From the IMG/VR virus record IMGVR_UViG_3300025324_000399, positions 1-40,875 of that record: 40,875 nucleotides of DNA; one strand, 5' to 3'. The translations under genes were made by a program, and so were the position numbers. The notes beneath the pieces were generated by a model that did no database searches, had not been told where the DNA came from, and worked only from the letters and a program-made list of their open reading frames with translations. Shown here one piece after another: positions 4,544-12,495 of this stretch; position 1 is the stretch's first letter; every line of letters starts with the position of its first letter. The stretch is from a virus.

Positions 4544-6011
4544 CCCGCATCTTAAAAAGATGCAGGAGGACATTGTCACACAACACAACATTAGAAACAC
4601 CTTACTTAGGGAGAAGGCCGTTAATTCCTTATACCTATTCAACAAGTTCGTTTTGGAAGCTGAGAAGGGCGATCCAAACTTTGTACCTCTTGGTACCTTT
4701 CATAAGGTACTGTGCAACTTTGTAACCGACCAGTTTGACAAGCGCAAATTAATTCTCGTCCCGAGGTCTCATCTAAAGACAAAGTTGATCTCAATAGGCT
4801 ACCCCACCCAGCAGATCCTGAAAAATCCGAAAGTAAGAATCCTCATCTACTCGGCAACATGGCAGATGGCGGTTGACATCCATAAGGGCATCCAAAAGAA
4901 CCTGCAGTCCCCACGGATCATATCGGTCTGGGGGGACATGACTACTGACGCCGTGGAGTGGTCGCAGGACAGGACGAGACTGTCGGTGAACGACAAGCGT
5001 GAGCCCACGGTAACCGCAGCAGGGATAGACAATAATCTGGTAGGAGGCCACTATGATCTTATCATCATGGATGACGTGGTGAACCGTGATAACGTCGCAA
5101 CGGCAGACCAGATTACGAAGGTTGTAACCCGCTACAAGGACTCGCTTGACTTGCTTGAACCCCACGGGCAGTTTATTGTAATAGGAACACGGTGGCATGA
5201 TTCGGATTTGTACGGGTGGATACTGGATGCGGAGAACAACGCCTTGGAGAATTATCTGGTCAAGGTGGAGAGGGCATACCAAGGGAACATTTTAGAGGAT
5301 GAGGGGTTTATCTCACTGTGGCCGGGTAAGTTTTCAAGGAAGAACCTTCTATCTAAACTCAGGGAAGAAGGGTGGGCTCACTTTAGCGCACAATATCTTA
5401 ATGACCCAGTGCCTGAAGAGGATGCGACGTTTAAGCGTTCATGGTTCAGATACTACCTTTCAGACGATATAAGAGGAAAACTTATGACCCGCTTCCTACT
5501 CATTGACCCTGCGGTCTCCTTGAAAAAGGATGCAGACTATACTGCGATGGTTATAGTGGGGGTTGACGAGTGGAACAACATTTATGTACTTGACATCTAC
5601 AGGGCTCGCATCCCCCCCTCCCAGCTTATTAACCAAATCTTTCGATTTAGGGACGCCTATAACCTAAACGACGTTGCCATAGAACAGGTAGCCTTCCAAC
5701 GTGCCATAGGGTATTCCCTACGGGAGGACATCAGATTTAAGAAGCGCCCCATGCACATTACCGAGCTTAAACCACAGGAGCGAACCAAGGATCAAAGGAT
5801 TAAGGGTTTGCAGCCACTGTACGAGAACGGGAAGGTGTTTCATAATAAACTTTTGGTTAATAATATTTTTTTGGAGGATGAGCTGGTTCGCTTTCCCCGC
5901 TCCAAACACGATGACATTATAGATGCACTATCGTACTTGCAGGATGTGGTCTTCCCGTCACGCCAAAAGCGGGGCGCAATTTCCGCTAGACATAGATACC
6001 TGTACAGGTAG
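4521..6011 (+). CDS. terL: Terminase large subunit
   Basis: 496 residues, usual length for TerL. It is the ATP-driven DNA packaging motor and nuclease that docks on the portal. Visible motifs: Walker-A-like VPRSHLKTK (residues 80-88), Walker B DLIIMDD (179-185), coupling motif VIGTRWHDSD (about 220-229), then an RNase H-like nuclease with LLIDPA (Asp329), a second acidic strand at IEQVAF (about 385-390) and HDDIIDALSY near residue 470 supplying the last acidic pair. Start at 4521 overlaps the previous gene; an ATG at 4560 would remove 13 residues without harming motifs. The portal gene follows at 6025, the standard order. Assignment is firm. Confidence 0.93.
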   Translation: MLDQKIINPHLKKMQEDIVTQHNIRNTLLREKAVNSLYLFNKFVLEAEKGDPNFVPLGTFHKVLCNFVTDQFDKRKLILVPRSHLKTKLISIGYPTQQILKNPKVRILIYSATWQMAVDIHKGIQKNLQSPRIISVWGDMTTDAVEWSQDRTRLSVNDKREPTVTAAGIDNNLVGGHYDLIIMDDVVNRDNVATADQITKVVTRYKDSLDLLEPHGQFIVIGTRWHDSDLYGWILDAENNALENYLVKVERAYQGNILEDEGFISLWPGKFSRKNLLSKLREEGWAHFSAQYLNDPVPEEDATFKRSWFRYYLSDDIRGKLMTRFLLIDPAVSLKKDADYTAMVIVGVDEWNNIYVLDIYRARIPPSQLINQIFRFRDAYNLNDVAIEQVAFQRAIGYSLREDIRFKKRPMHITELKPQERTKDQRIKGLQPLYENGKVFHNKLLVNNIFLEDELVRFPRSKHDDIIDALSYLQDVVFPSRQKRGAISARHRYLYR

Positions 6012-6017
6012 TATACT
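6012..6017 (+). promoter_or_regulatory. TATACT box with TTAGACA before portal ATG
   Basis: TATACT at 6012-6017, then TTAGACA (6018-6024) and ATG 6025. The TTAGACA word between -10 and ATG recurs at the promoters before 31568, 33537 and 34464. No strong -35; TAGACA at 5987 is 19 nt away. Confidence 0.5.
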
Positions 6018-6024
6018 TTAGACA

Positions 6025-8199
6025 ATGCCAAAAAAAGACCCCACCATAAGAACCTACTACCAGCCCGAGGGGCAGGAGAAGGATATGCTTCAAAGGGTCT
6101 ACAAGAGAAAGTTCCAGATGGAGTCTGCCGAGGAGAGGAAAAAGGCAGAGCGTGAGTGGGAACGGGGCAGAAAACAATGGGAGTCCCTCAGATCCGACAG
6201 AGATCCCGAGGACTGGCAGTCCAATCACGTAGTCCCCCTTACCACATCGGTTGTTGAGACCGTCCTATCCGAGGTCATAGACCAGTCCCCCCGTCCACTC
6301 ATCCTCCCCCGTGGTTCGGAGGATGTGCCAAAGGCTACCGTCATGTCCGACGTATTCGACTATACGTGGCAGATCTCCGACTCGGATCTTGAATTTGAGG
6401 ACATCGTGCACGATGCGTTTATTGAAGGAACGGGGATAGGGCAGGAGTACTTCTACTCGGATATAAGAAAAATCAAAACCGGCAAGGAAAACGGGAAGTG
6501 GAATGAGAAGGACATGATTGACTACAACGACTGCTACTTGGAATGTATCAAAAATAATGATTTTTTTGTAGATGAGACTGCACGGGGTTTCAGGGGGCCA
6601 TACGGGGCAAGGGATGCCATAAGACGTTACATAATGAACATTGACGACTTCAAGCAGTTTTTCAAGGGCGATACATGGGACCCTTTGGGAAATGCTGATA
6701 AGGTTACCCCGGGCGGGAACGTAGATTACTACGAGTGGTACAAGCCACCTGAGGGGATTGATAAGAGTACCCAAGTTGAGGTTTTGTGGTATTGGGCGGT
6801 CAAACCCGACGATTGGCTGTGTATTGTGGCAAACGATGTGATGATCGTGATGGGGCCTAACCCCTACCGCCACAAGCAACTACCCTTTGTGCGTGCTATT
6901 GACATAAAACGAACCCACAAATTCTATGGCAAGGGAGAGGCTGCGCTTCTTGAATCCATCCAAGATGAGCTTAACGTGCTTCGTAGAATGGTCATAGACC
7001 GAAATCACCTTGACATAGACAAAATGTTCATAGGTTCTAATAGGTTGAATTTATCAGAAGAGGATCTGATTGCCCGACCCCATGGATTTATCCCCGCAGA
7101 TGACGTAAATTCCGTCAAACCCGTAGAATATGGCGACGTTCCACGATCCGTTGAGATTTCCATCTCTCATTTGGAAGAGGATGCGACGGTCGCAACGGGC
7201 ATTAACCCTCGTCAACAGGCTTTGCCCACAACGGGTACCGCAACCGAGGCTGCTATTTTGAAAGAGTCAACCTTAAAGCGGATCAGACTAAAGGTTAGAC
7301 GGTTTGAGAGGGAATTTTTAACCCGACAAGCAAGGCTTCGGGTTTCTAACATAATCCAATACTACTCTCAGCCTAAACTAGAGAAGATAGTGGGGGAGTC
7401 GGGAACTCAGGAATACAAGGAACAGGTAGAACAGCTAAAGGCAAAGGGACTGCTGGTAACTAAGGGGAGTGAGAATTACAAGGCATCCTACAGACAGATC
7501 AGACTGGAGGGATCGGAGTTCGATGTTGATACGACAGGACAACCCAAAAAGAAATCTATTAAAGGGTTCTCGTTTTTTGAGCTTGAACCCAAGTTTTTTA
7601 TCCCAGAGCGGGGAGGGTTTGATATTAAATTTGAGGCAGGTTCCACTCTTCCCATTTCCAAACCGCTACTTCAGTCCAAGGCAACCGAGATGTTTGATCG
7701 TCTGATTCAACTGTCAGACATGGTAGTACCCGGTGCTCCTATCTCGACCCAGAAACTAACAGACTATCTTATCAAGGTAAACGACCAAAATCCCGCAGAC
7801 TTCTCCTCGGAGCAGGAAACTCCCGAGGATGACGCCGCCACCCGTCTTCAGATGGCGATAGAGCTTGCCAACACCGAAAATGATCTTATGATTAGAGGTC
7901 AGGATATTCCCGGAACCGCCTATGCCCCCTCGGCACACACCCTGATCCACACCAAATTCATGTCCTCACCTGCATTTCAGGAGGTGGAGGCGACTGATCC
8001 TAGGGTACAGATTTTTATGAAGCACGTTGCCTTTGAGATAGCAGCACAACAGGATCGGCAATCAGGGCAGGTATCGGCTCCAGTCCCCGGTGCCCCCAAC
8101 GGTGCCCCTGTTGTGCCTCAAAACGGGCAAAAAGGAGCATTACAAGATACTTTACCTGCTAAAATTAGTGGTGGAGGACAAGTAGAACCTTCGATATAA
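6025..8199 (+). CDS. Portal protein
   Basis: 724 residues, in the range of large P22-type portals. The portal forms the dodecameric vertex through which DNA is packaged and to which the tail attaches. Support: position directly after terL and before scaffold and capsid genes, a highly charged N-terminus (KRKFQMESAEERKKAEREWE), the DWQSNHVVPLTTSVVETVLS segment typical of P22/podovirus-like portals, Trp/Tyr-rich middle (YYEWYKPPEG), and a long helical part (ESTLKRIRLKVRRFEREFLT) consistent with the stem helices. The C-terminus is Pro/Gly/Gln-rich (SAPVPGAPNGAPVVPQNGQK), probably disordered. The stop overlaps the next start (TAATG). Confidence 0.87.
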   Translation: MPKKDPTIRTYYQPEGQEKDMLQRVYKRKFQMESAEERKKAEREWERGRKQWESLRSDRDPEDWQSNHVVPLTTSVVETVLSEVIDQSPRPLILPRGSEDVPKATVMSDVFDYTWQISDSDLEFEDIVHDAFIEGTGIGQEYFYSDIRKIKTGKENGKWNEKDMIDYNDCYLECIKNNDFFVDETARGFRGPYGARDAIRRYIMNIDDFKQFFKGDTWDPLGNADKVTPGGNVDYYEWYKPPEGIDKSTQVEVLWYWAVKPDDWLCIVANDVMIVMGPNPYRHKQLPFVRAIDIKRTHKFYGKGEAALLESIQDELNVLRRMVIDRNHLDIDKMFIGSNRLNLSEEDLIARPHGFIPADDVNSVKPVEYGDVPRSVEISISHLEEDATVATGINPRQQALPTTGTATEAAILKESTLKRIRLKVRRFEREFLTRQARLRVSNIIQYYSQPKLEKIVGESGTQEYKEQVEQLKAKGLLVTKGSENYKASYRQIRLEGSEFDVDTTGQPKKKSIKGFSFFELEPKFFIPERGGFDIKFEAGSTLPISKPLLQSKATEMFDRLIQLSDMVVPGAPISTQKLTDYLIKVNDQNPADFSSEQETPEDDAATRLQMAIELANTENDLMIRGQDIPGTAYAPSAHTLIHTKFMSSPAFQEVEATDPRVQIFMKHVAFEIAAQQDRQSGQVSAPVPGAPNGAPVVPQNGQKGALQDTLPAKISGGGQVEPSI

Positions 8200-8522
8200 T
8201 GAAAGATACAAAACGCCGAACAACAGTCCCTCTTAAAAGCATCCCGCAGATTGTAGAGTGGATATTAAAGGGTGCAACCCGTGAGGAACTGGAGTTTATG
8301 GCGAATCTTGCAAAACGGGCTAATTTTGGGTATCTTAATAGTATATTAACAAAAATGACCGATTCAAGCGTCTATGCGGTGTTTTATGAGAGCAACAACA
8401 TGACCGCAGATCAGTTAATGGTTTTCAGAGCCGCAAAACGGGGAGAAGTTGCGGGGCTTAAAGCCTTTTCAATGGCTTGTCAGGCTGCCCCTGAAGAGTT
8501 GAAGCGAAGGAGGAAAAAATGA
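8199..8522 (+). CDS. Unknown small helical virion-module protein
   Basis: 107 residues, basic at both ends (MKDTKRRTTVPLKS and PEELKRRRKK) with amphipathic helices between (ATREELEFMANLAKRANFGY, TADQLMVFRAAKRGEVAGLK). TAATG overlap with the portal gene and ATGA overlap with the next gene indicate tight translational coupling. Its small, helical, basic character would fit a head-assembly accessory, but no family is recognised. Confidence 0.65.
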   Translation: MKDTKRRTTVPLKSIPQIVEWILKGATREELEFMANLAKRANFGYLNSILTKMTDSSVYAVFYESNNMTADQLMVFRAAKRGEVAGLKAFSMACQAAPEELKRRRKK

Positions 8523-8860
8523 AACCGTTTGATTTTTTAGGCTCGATGGGAAATTCGCTTAACCAGTACTTTGCAACGGGTGGCTCAGGCCCGTCTGACA
8601 CCTTGAAACAATTTTTTCCCTCAAAATCCCAGAATCTTAGGATGGACACCTCCTCCTCAGCCCCCCAAATCACTCCCCAAGCTGTTCCACAGGCAACTTC
8701 TCAACCCCAACAGCAGTATCAGGGCGACCCCATAGAGTCGTTATTGGCTTCTTTGCAGACCCAACAACCCCAGCCTCAACAGGATTACACGCAACCCGAT
8801 TTGGAAAGTCTTTTAGCAATTTTATTATTGTTGGGAGGTGGAGGTTATGCCAACGGTTAG
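8519..8860 (+). CDS. Gln/Pro-rich small protein
   Basis: 113 residues. An N-terminal segment MKPFDFLGSMGNSLNQYFAT is followed by a Gln/Pro/Ser-rich disordered middle (PQAVPQATSQPQQQYQG, QTQQPQPQQDYTQPD) and a hydrophobic C-terminal stretch LESLLAILLLLGGGGYANG. ATG 8519 has a strong AGGAGG Shine-Dalgarno, showing that genes inside operons use conventional initiation. The hydrophobic tail could be a membrane or core-binding segment. Function unknown; likely a minor virion or assembly protein from its location. Confidence 0.65.
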   Translation: MKPFDFLGSMGNSLNQYFATGGSGPSDTLKQFFPSKSQNLRMDTSSSAPQITPQAVPQATSQPQQQYQGDPIESLLASLQTQQPQPQQDYTQPDLESLLAILLLLGGGGYANG

Positions 8861-8957
8861 AACAGCTCGGGGAACGAAACACTATCCTTATACTAAAAAA
8901 GGTCGTCAAATGGCTCAAAAAGCACGGGCGACTATGAAATCCAAATCTAAAAAATAA
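8847..8957 (+). CDS. 36-aa basic protein of the head module
   Basis: MPTVRTARGTKHYPYTKKGR then a basic helix rich in Lys, Ala and Met. Small basic proteins with a K-HYPYT-KG-x-x-A pattern are common in head gene clusters of phages and may bind DNA or the capsid lumen; that role is not established. A strong GGAGGTGGAGG ribosome site precedes ATG 8847, and the gene overlaps the preceding one by 14 nt in another frame. Confidence 0.7.
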   Translation: MPTVRTARGTKHYPYTKKGRQMAQKARATMKSKSKK

Positions 8958-8976
8958 TGGGAAAATCAAAAAAGGG

Positions 8977-9005
8977 TTGACAAGTACGAGTAAATATAAT
9001 ACCAT
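8977..9005 (+). promoter_or_regulatory. Leaderless-type promoter TTGACA-N17-TACCAT
   Basis: TTGACA (8977-8982), TACCAT (9000-9005), then 6 nt and ATG 9012; a typical start site would fall on the A of ATG. TTGACAAGTAC (8977-8987) is the shared half of the 16-bp element found at the other promoters. No Shine-Dalgarno. Confidence 0.8.
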
Positions 9006-9011
9006 TTCTTC

Positions 9012-9731
9012 ATGGTAGACGATCCAAAGCCCGATACTCCACAACCCGAGCCTGCAAAAGATACTCCCGTTACCCCAGAGCCTCCAAAGGATGACAAAAA
9101 AGACATCGATCCTCTAAAAGTAGGAGAGGAGCTTGGAAAATACAAAAAAACCGCAGAGGAATATAATGTATATAGAAAGCAGGTCGATCCAATCCTAGAG
9201 ACCATCGCTTCAGATCCCGAACTGATCGAGCAGATAAAAAAAGTACACGATAAAAGAACTGGTGTACCCGAAGAGAAGAAGGATGATAAGCCTATGGTAG
9301 GGGTTCAAGATAGGGATACCCGAACTGCCATAATGAACTCAGTAACTTCAGAGTTTGAAAAGGATGTTGGAATCGACAAGTTGACCCTAGAAGAGCAAAA
9401 AGAGATAAGAGGTTTAATGGGGTCAACCATGAAGATGCTTTTAGACCAAAACGATAACAAAACAATCTCTCAGGTTTACGATGAGGTTCCCCTGTCTAAG
9501 TATAAGTGGTATCTGCAACAGGCACACAAACTAGTCGCCAAGGTAGGTCAGAAGGTTGAGGATGAGAAGGATACGGGTGTAATAGGCGGGATGCCCTCCT
9601 CATCGATCTCCTCCTCGCAGATTACTTTGACCGATAAGGAAAAGGTTGTTGCCAAGATGCAGGGAGTATCCGAGGCGGATTACTTAACGATGAAAAAAGA
9701 GATAAATGACAGGCGAAACTCCGATGATTAA
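9012..9731 (+). CDS. Probable capsid scaffolding protein
   Basis: 239 residues, very rich in Lys, Asp and Glu. N-terminus is Pro/Asp/Glu-rich and disordered (MVDDPKPDTPQPEPAKDTPV), then helical (KVGEELGKYKKTAEEYNVYR, IASDPELIEQIKKVHDKR), ending with KEKVVAKMQGVSEADYLTMK KEINDRR, a basic helix of the kind scaffolds use to contact the coat. Placement between portal and capsid genes is the standard scaffold position, and its composition is typical. No protease motif is apparent. Expressed from its own leaderless-type promoter. Confidence 0.7.
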   Translation: MVDDPKPDTPQPEPAKDTPVTPEPPKDDKKDIDPLKVGEELGKYKKTAEEYNVYRKQVDPILETIASDPELIEQIKKVHDKRTGVPEEKKDDKPMVGVQDRDTRTAIMNSVTSEFEKDVGIDKLTLEEQKEIRGLMGSTMKMLLDQNDNKTISQVYDEVPLSKYKWYLQQAHKLVAKVGQKVEDEKDTGVIGGMPSSSISSSQITLTDKEKVVAKMQGVSEADYLTMKKEINDRRNSDD

Positions 9732-9738
9732 AATGCTC

Positions 9739-9768
9739 TTGACAAAGCAATTCTTCTTGTAATACATT
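9739..9768 (+). promoter_or_regulatory. Promoter TTGACA-N18-TACATT
   Basis: TTGACA (9739-9744), TACATT (9763-9768). Unlike its neighbours it leaves a leader of about 20 nt with a small GCTT/AAGC hairpin before ATG 9797. It would drive the decoration and major capsid genes, which need high expression. Confidence 0.7.
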
Positions 9769-9796
9769 TTAGTTAGCTTAAAAAAGCACCAACGAC

Positions 9797-10381
9797 ATGG
9801 CAAGACCTAGCGCACAGTTTTTTGAATATAGAAAAAATCTTTCGGGAGGGACAGGAACTCCCACGCCTCTTAAAGTAATCGTTGCCAACTCTACTACCCT
9901 TATCATAGGTGATTCAGTCAGAGTAAATACAGCAGGTTTTGTCGTCAGAAGTGCCGTTGGAGATGCAGTGTTGGGGATTGTTACTGGTTTTATTGACAAT
10001 GACGGGATTCCAGTTTTGGGATTTGGTTACACAGGAGCAACCGCTCATACGAAAACAGATGATAATACCGTAGTAACCGCATCGGATAATCAAACCCGAA
10101 CAAGAAAGGTGTACGCTGAGGTAACGGTGGCTCTTCCTGATATTCTTTTCTACAACGATTCAAGCGGAACATTAGCCCAAAGCAACCTTTTTCAATTTTT
10201 TGATCACGATTCAGATGCAAATCAAATCGATCAAGGGTCAGCGTCAGACACAAGTGGTCAGTTTCAGCTTGTTGAACTTGATCCCGACAATGATGCAGAT
10301 GTGAGTAAAGGGTTGTTTAGAGTTTCAGAACCACAGTTAATGTATTACCACGCCAATAGTACGGCAGTAAACGAGGCATAA
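9797..10381 (+). CDS. Probable capsid decoration/stabilisation protein
   Basis: 194 residues, Gly/Thr/Val/Asp-rich, reading as beta structure: PLKVIVANSTTLIIGDSVRV, NTAGFVVRSAVGDAVLGIVT, GFIDNDGIPVLGFG, then RKVYAEVTVALPDILFYNDS. The pattern of a variable that is set, reset to a baseline and followed by 'VLGIVTGF' resembles small proteins encoded just before the coat in many phages and thought to decorate capsids. Gap to the capsid start is one base, so they share a transcript. Confidence 0.6.
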   Translation: MARPSAQFFEYRKNLSGGTGTPTPLKVIVANSTTLIIGDSVRVNTAGFVVRSAVGDAVLGIVTGFIDNDGIPVLGFGYTGATAHTKTDDNTVVTASDNQTRTRKVYAEVTVALPDILFYNDSSGTLAQSNLFQFFDHDSDANQIDQGSASDTSGQFQLVELDPDNDADVSKGLFRVSEPQLMYYHANSTAVNEA

Positions 10382-10382
10382 T

Positions 10383-11294
10383 ATGGCAGTCAAATCGAAC
10401 TTTGGAGACATACTGGAACCGGGATTCCGAAAAATCTTTAACGATGCTTTCAAGGAGACCGAAAGAGTCTTTACCCAGCTTTTTAGGGTAAGTGATTCCC
10501 GAAAGCAGGATGAGCGTGATTCTGCGGTTTCAGGATTTGGATACTTGGTTCCTAAGCCGGCAGGACAACCCATAGCGTACGAAGATCCAGTTCAAATGTA
10601 CGATGTTCTTTACACCCACATTACATACGCTAAGGGATTCAAGATCGAAAAGGAACTTTTTGACGATGATCAGTACAACATAATGAACCGAAAGCCAGAT
10701 CAATTGGGTCGTGCTGGACGAAGAACAGAGGAAAATCAGGCCGCAACTATTTGGAATAATGCATTTTCTACCTCACAACAGGGTGGAGATGCCAAACCGT
10801 TATGTTCCACTTCTCACCCAAGAGCTGATGCGGGAACATCACAATCCAACGCATCAAGTACAGGACTACCTTTAACCGAAACCAACTACGAGACTGTTAA
10901 GTTGGCCATGAGAAACCAACTTGACGACAAGGGAATGAAGATCGATGTTATGCCACGCACGGTATTGGTTCCAATCAACCTTGAAAAGGCCGCAAACATA
11001 ATCTTTAACTCGAAACTTCGCTCGAATACGGCAGATAATGACATGAACCCGTATCTTAACGAGGTAAAGGTCATCCCATGGATTTATTTGTCCTCAACCA
11101 CGGCATTTTTCCTGATTGACAGCGATCAGCACCAAGTAACATGGTTCTTCCGAGAAAGAGCAAACTTCAAGCAGGATGATGCTTTTGAAACCGATGTAGC
11201 ACTCTTTAAGGTAAGAGAGCGATTCTCAGGAGGATTCTCAGACTGGAGAGGTGTATACGGCTCCAAGGGTGATTCGGCTGCCTACTCCGACTAA
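10383..11294 (+). CDS. Major capsid protein, Mu gpT-like
   Basis: 303 residues. It forms the icosahedral shell, expected HK97 fold. Features seen: N-terminal helix with FGDILEPGFRKIFNDAFKET, the GFKIEKELFDDDQYNIMNRK segment, a long helix EENQAATIWNNAF, and the PLCSTSHP motif about one third in, characteristic of Mu gpT-type major head subunits. The C-terminal part alternates strands and helices (RTVLVPINLEKAANIIFNSK, VKVIPWIYLSSTTAFFLID), matching the A-domain. Length agrees with that family. Two terminator-like hairpins follow, which suits a highly expressed gene that ends a transcript. Confidence 0.83.
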   Translation: MAVKSNFGDILEPGFRKIFNDAFKETERVFTQLFRVSDSRKQDERDSAVSGFGYLVPKPAGQPIAYEDPVQMYDVLYTHITYAKGFKIEKELFDDDQYNIMNRKPDQLGRAGRRTEENQAATIWNNAFSTSQQGGDAKPLCSTSHPRADAGTSQSNASSTGLPLTETNYETVKLAMRNQLDDKGMKIDVMPRTVLVPINLEKAANIIFNSKLRSNTADNDMNPYLNEVKVIPWIYLSSTTAFFLIDSDQHQVTWFFRERANFKQDDAFETDVALFKVRERFSGGFSDWRGVYGSKGDSAAYSD

Positions 11295-11323
11295 TTTCCA
11301 CGCATTCTTTCTATGGGTTGGTT

Positions 11324-11345
11324 TACAAAATCTTTGTAGTTTTTC
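11324..11345 (+). terminator. Terminator-like hairpin after capsid gene
   Basis: TACAAA (11324-11329), loop ATC, TTTGTA (11333-11338), then GTTTTTC. Weak A/T stem but with a U-run, about 30 nt after the capsid stop. Confidence 0.5.
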
Positions 11346-11355
11346 ACGTCCTTCA

Positions 11356-11385
11356 CAAGGAAAAAAGGGTCCCTTGCAGTTTTTA
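11356..11385 (+). terminator. Second terminator-like hairpin after capsid gene
   Basis: CAAGG (11356-11360) pairs with CCTTG (11372-11376) around an A-rich loop, followed by CAGTTTTTA. The remaining gap to 11442 has no gene. Confidence 0.45.
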
Positions 11386-11441
11386 TAGGCACACTTTTTG
11401 ATTATCCGGCGCATAACTCATTCTACCCTACGACGCCAGAT

Positions 11442-11471
11442 TTGACACGTCGATTTTACTTGTTATACCAT
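11442..11471 (+). promoter_or_regulatory. Leaderless-type promoter TTGACA-N18-TACCAT
   Basis: TTGACA (11442-11447), TACCAT (11466-11471), then seven bases and ATG 11479. No Shine-Dalgarno. Drives the three Ser/Thr-tail paralogues. Confidence 0.78.
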
Positions 11472-11478
11472 TTACTAA

Positions 11479-11904
11479 ATGACACGGTTTTCCTCTTTAG
11501 CAGGCAGGCTTCCATCATCAACAGCCGATCCTACAAATCCAAAAATCGGAGATGAATACTATAACACCACAAACAATGCTTGGATGCGCTACGATGGGGT
11601 GCAATGGTATGGGATTGCCCTTTCCACAACAACCTCAACATCTACAAGTTCGTCGACCTCAACCTCAACGTCAACCAGTAGTTCCACTACCACAACCTCA
11701 ACCTCAACGTCAACCTCTACCTCTACAAGCACTAGTACGAGTACCAGTACCAGTACGAGTACCTCAACCAGTACTTCTACTTCAACGTCAACGTCAACGA
11801 CTCAAACTACAACCTCCACAACCACAACGTCAACCAGTACATCAACATCAACCAGTACATCAACCTCAACGTCCACCAGTACAAGTACTACCACAACAGT
11901 ATAA
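11479..11904 (+). CDS. Small WY-type virion protein with 92-residue Ser/Thr tail (paralogue 1)
   Basis: 141 residues. Residues 1-47 form a compact motif, PTNPKIGDEYYNTTNNAWMR YDGVQW, i.e. P-x-x-G-D-x-Y-x-(D/N)-T-x4-W-x-R-Y-x4-W, the short Gly-Asp/Tyr/Trp module seen repeatedly in phage fibres and decoration proteins. Residues 49-140 are almost purely Thr and Ser with a single Gln, ending TTTTV. Such tracts are unstructured or extended and resemble mucin O-glycosylation substrates. The stop overlaps the next ATG (TAATG). Two paralogues of the same design follow directly. The tract DNA is open in other frames, which are not counted as genes. Confidence 0.8.
   Translation: MTRFSSLAGRLPSSTADPTNPKIGDEYYNTTNNAWMRYDGVQWYGIALSTTTSTSTSSSTSTSTSTSSSTTTTSTSTSTSTSTSTSTSTSTSTSTSTSTSTSTSTSTTQTTTSTTTTSTSTSTSTSTSTSTSTSTSTTTTV
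11623..11898 (+). repeat. Ser/Thr-coding degenerate hexamer repeat (STT tract 1)
   Basis: Degenerate ACN-(TCN/AGY) repeat, strongly A/C-rich on the coding strand. It contains 47 bp (11626-11672) found exactly again at 12105-12151, so tracts exchange or duplicate DNA. Synonymous codons otherwise vary widely. Confidence 0.85.
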
Positions 11905-12170
11905 TGACACACGCAACTAACATACTAGGAAAAATAAAGATGGCGTCAGTGCCTCCTGCAAACCCTGCGATAGGAGATGAGTACTGGGACACACTACAAA
12001 AAGCATGGTGTAGGTGGAGTGGGAACAATTGGCTTTGCACCACGTTTACCACCACGAGTACCAGTACCAGCACCTCAACGTCAACCAGCACAAGTAGTTC
12101 CACTACAACAACCTCAACATCTACAAGTTCGTCGACCTCAACCTCAACGTCGACTACCACAACAGGATAA
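11904..12170 (+). CDS. Small WY-type virion protein with Ser/Thr tail (paralogue 2)
   Basis: 88 residues: MTHATNILGKIKMASVPPAN, then PAIGDEYWDTLQKAWCRWSG NNW, the same G-D-x-Y-x-D-T-x4-W-x-R-W module as its neighbours, followed by a 39-residue Ser/Thr tail (49-87) and a final Gly. TAATG overlaps at both ends imply translation coupled to paralogues 1 and 3. The tail is less than half as long as in paralogue 1. Likely a surface protein of the head or tail; no experimental family known to me. Confidence 0.78.
   Translation: MTHATNILGKIKMASVPPANPAIGDEYWDTLQKAWCRWSGNNWLCTTFTTTSTSTSTSTSTSTSSSTTTTSTSTSSSTSTSTSTTTTG
12048..12164 (+). repeat. Ser/Thr-coding repeat (STT tract 2)
   Basis: Thirty-nine Ser/Thr codons. 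The segment 12105-12151 is identical to 11626-11672 in tract 1, evidence of recent copying between neighbouring tracts. Confidence 0.85.
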
Positions 12171-12460
12171 TGGCTGACACCCACTTTTCGTCCCTAGCGG
12201 GTACAAAACACAAAAGGCATGTTGGACTGGATGGTTTTCCAACAGATCCCCAAGTAGGAGACTTCTTTTTTGACACCTTAAACAACCGATGGTGTGTATA
12301 CTACCAGTCTCAATGGTGGTTTAGGGCAGTTACAACAACAACTAGTACCTCTACCTCAACCACCACAACCTCAACCAGTACTACCACAACCTCAACCAGT
12401 ACGAGCACGAGTTCCAGTACGAGTACCTCAACCACCACTAGCACAACGACCACGTTATAG
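12170..12460 (+). CDS. Small WY-type virion protein with Ser/Thr tail (paralogue 3)
   Basis: 96 residues. The module reads FPTDPQVGDFFFDTLNNRWC VYYQSQWWF, again G-D-x-x-x-D-T-x4-W-x-x-Y-x4-W, followed by Thr/Ser from 55 to 95 and a final Leu. Together with paralogues 1 and 2 it forms a tandem triplication in which the folded module has diverged strongly but the tail type is kept. The stop codon TAG ends one base before the -35 box of the next promoter at 12461. Confidence 0.78.
   Translation: MADTHFSSLAGTKHKRHVGLDGFPTDPQVGDFFFDTLNNRWCVYYQSQWWFRAVTTTTSTSTSTTTTSTSTTTTSTSTSTSSSTSTSTTTSTTTTL
12332..12454 (+). repeat. Ser/Thr-coding repeat (STT tract 3)
   Basis: Forty-one codons of Thr and Ser, with blocks such as ACCTCAACCAGTACT recurring inside the tract and in tract 1. 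Confidence 0.8.
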
Positions 12461-12490
12461 TTGACATTTGCCGACCTATTGTAATACCAT
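12461..12490 (+). promoter_or_regulatory. Leaderless-type promoter TTGACA-N18-TACCAT
   Basis: TTGACA (12461-12466), TACCAT (12485-12490), five bases, ATG 12496. Fourth instance of this promoter type in the window with the same -35 and -10 words. Confidence 0.78.
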
Positions 12491-12495
12491 AAGAT

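Noticed and set aside
11552-11920. Gln/Pro-rich ORF in another frame of the Ser/Thr tract
   Set aside because: Low-complexity frame of the repeat; the Ser/Thr frame has the promoter, folded module and paralogues. Retained only as a note on possible frameshifting.
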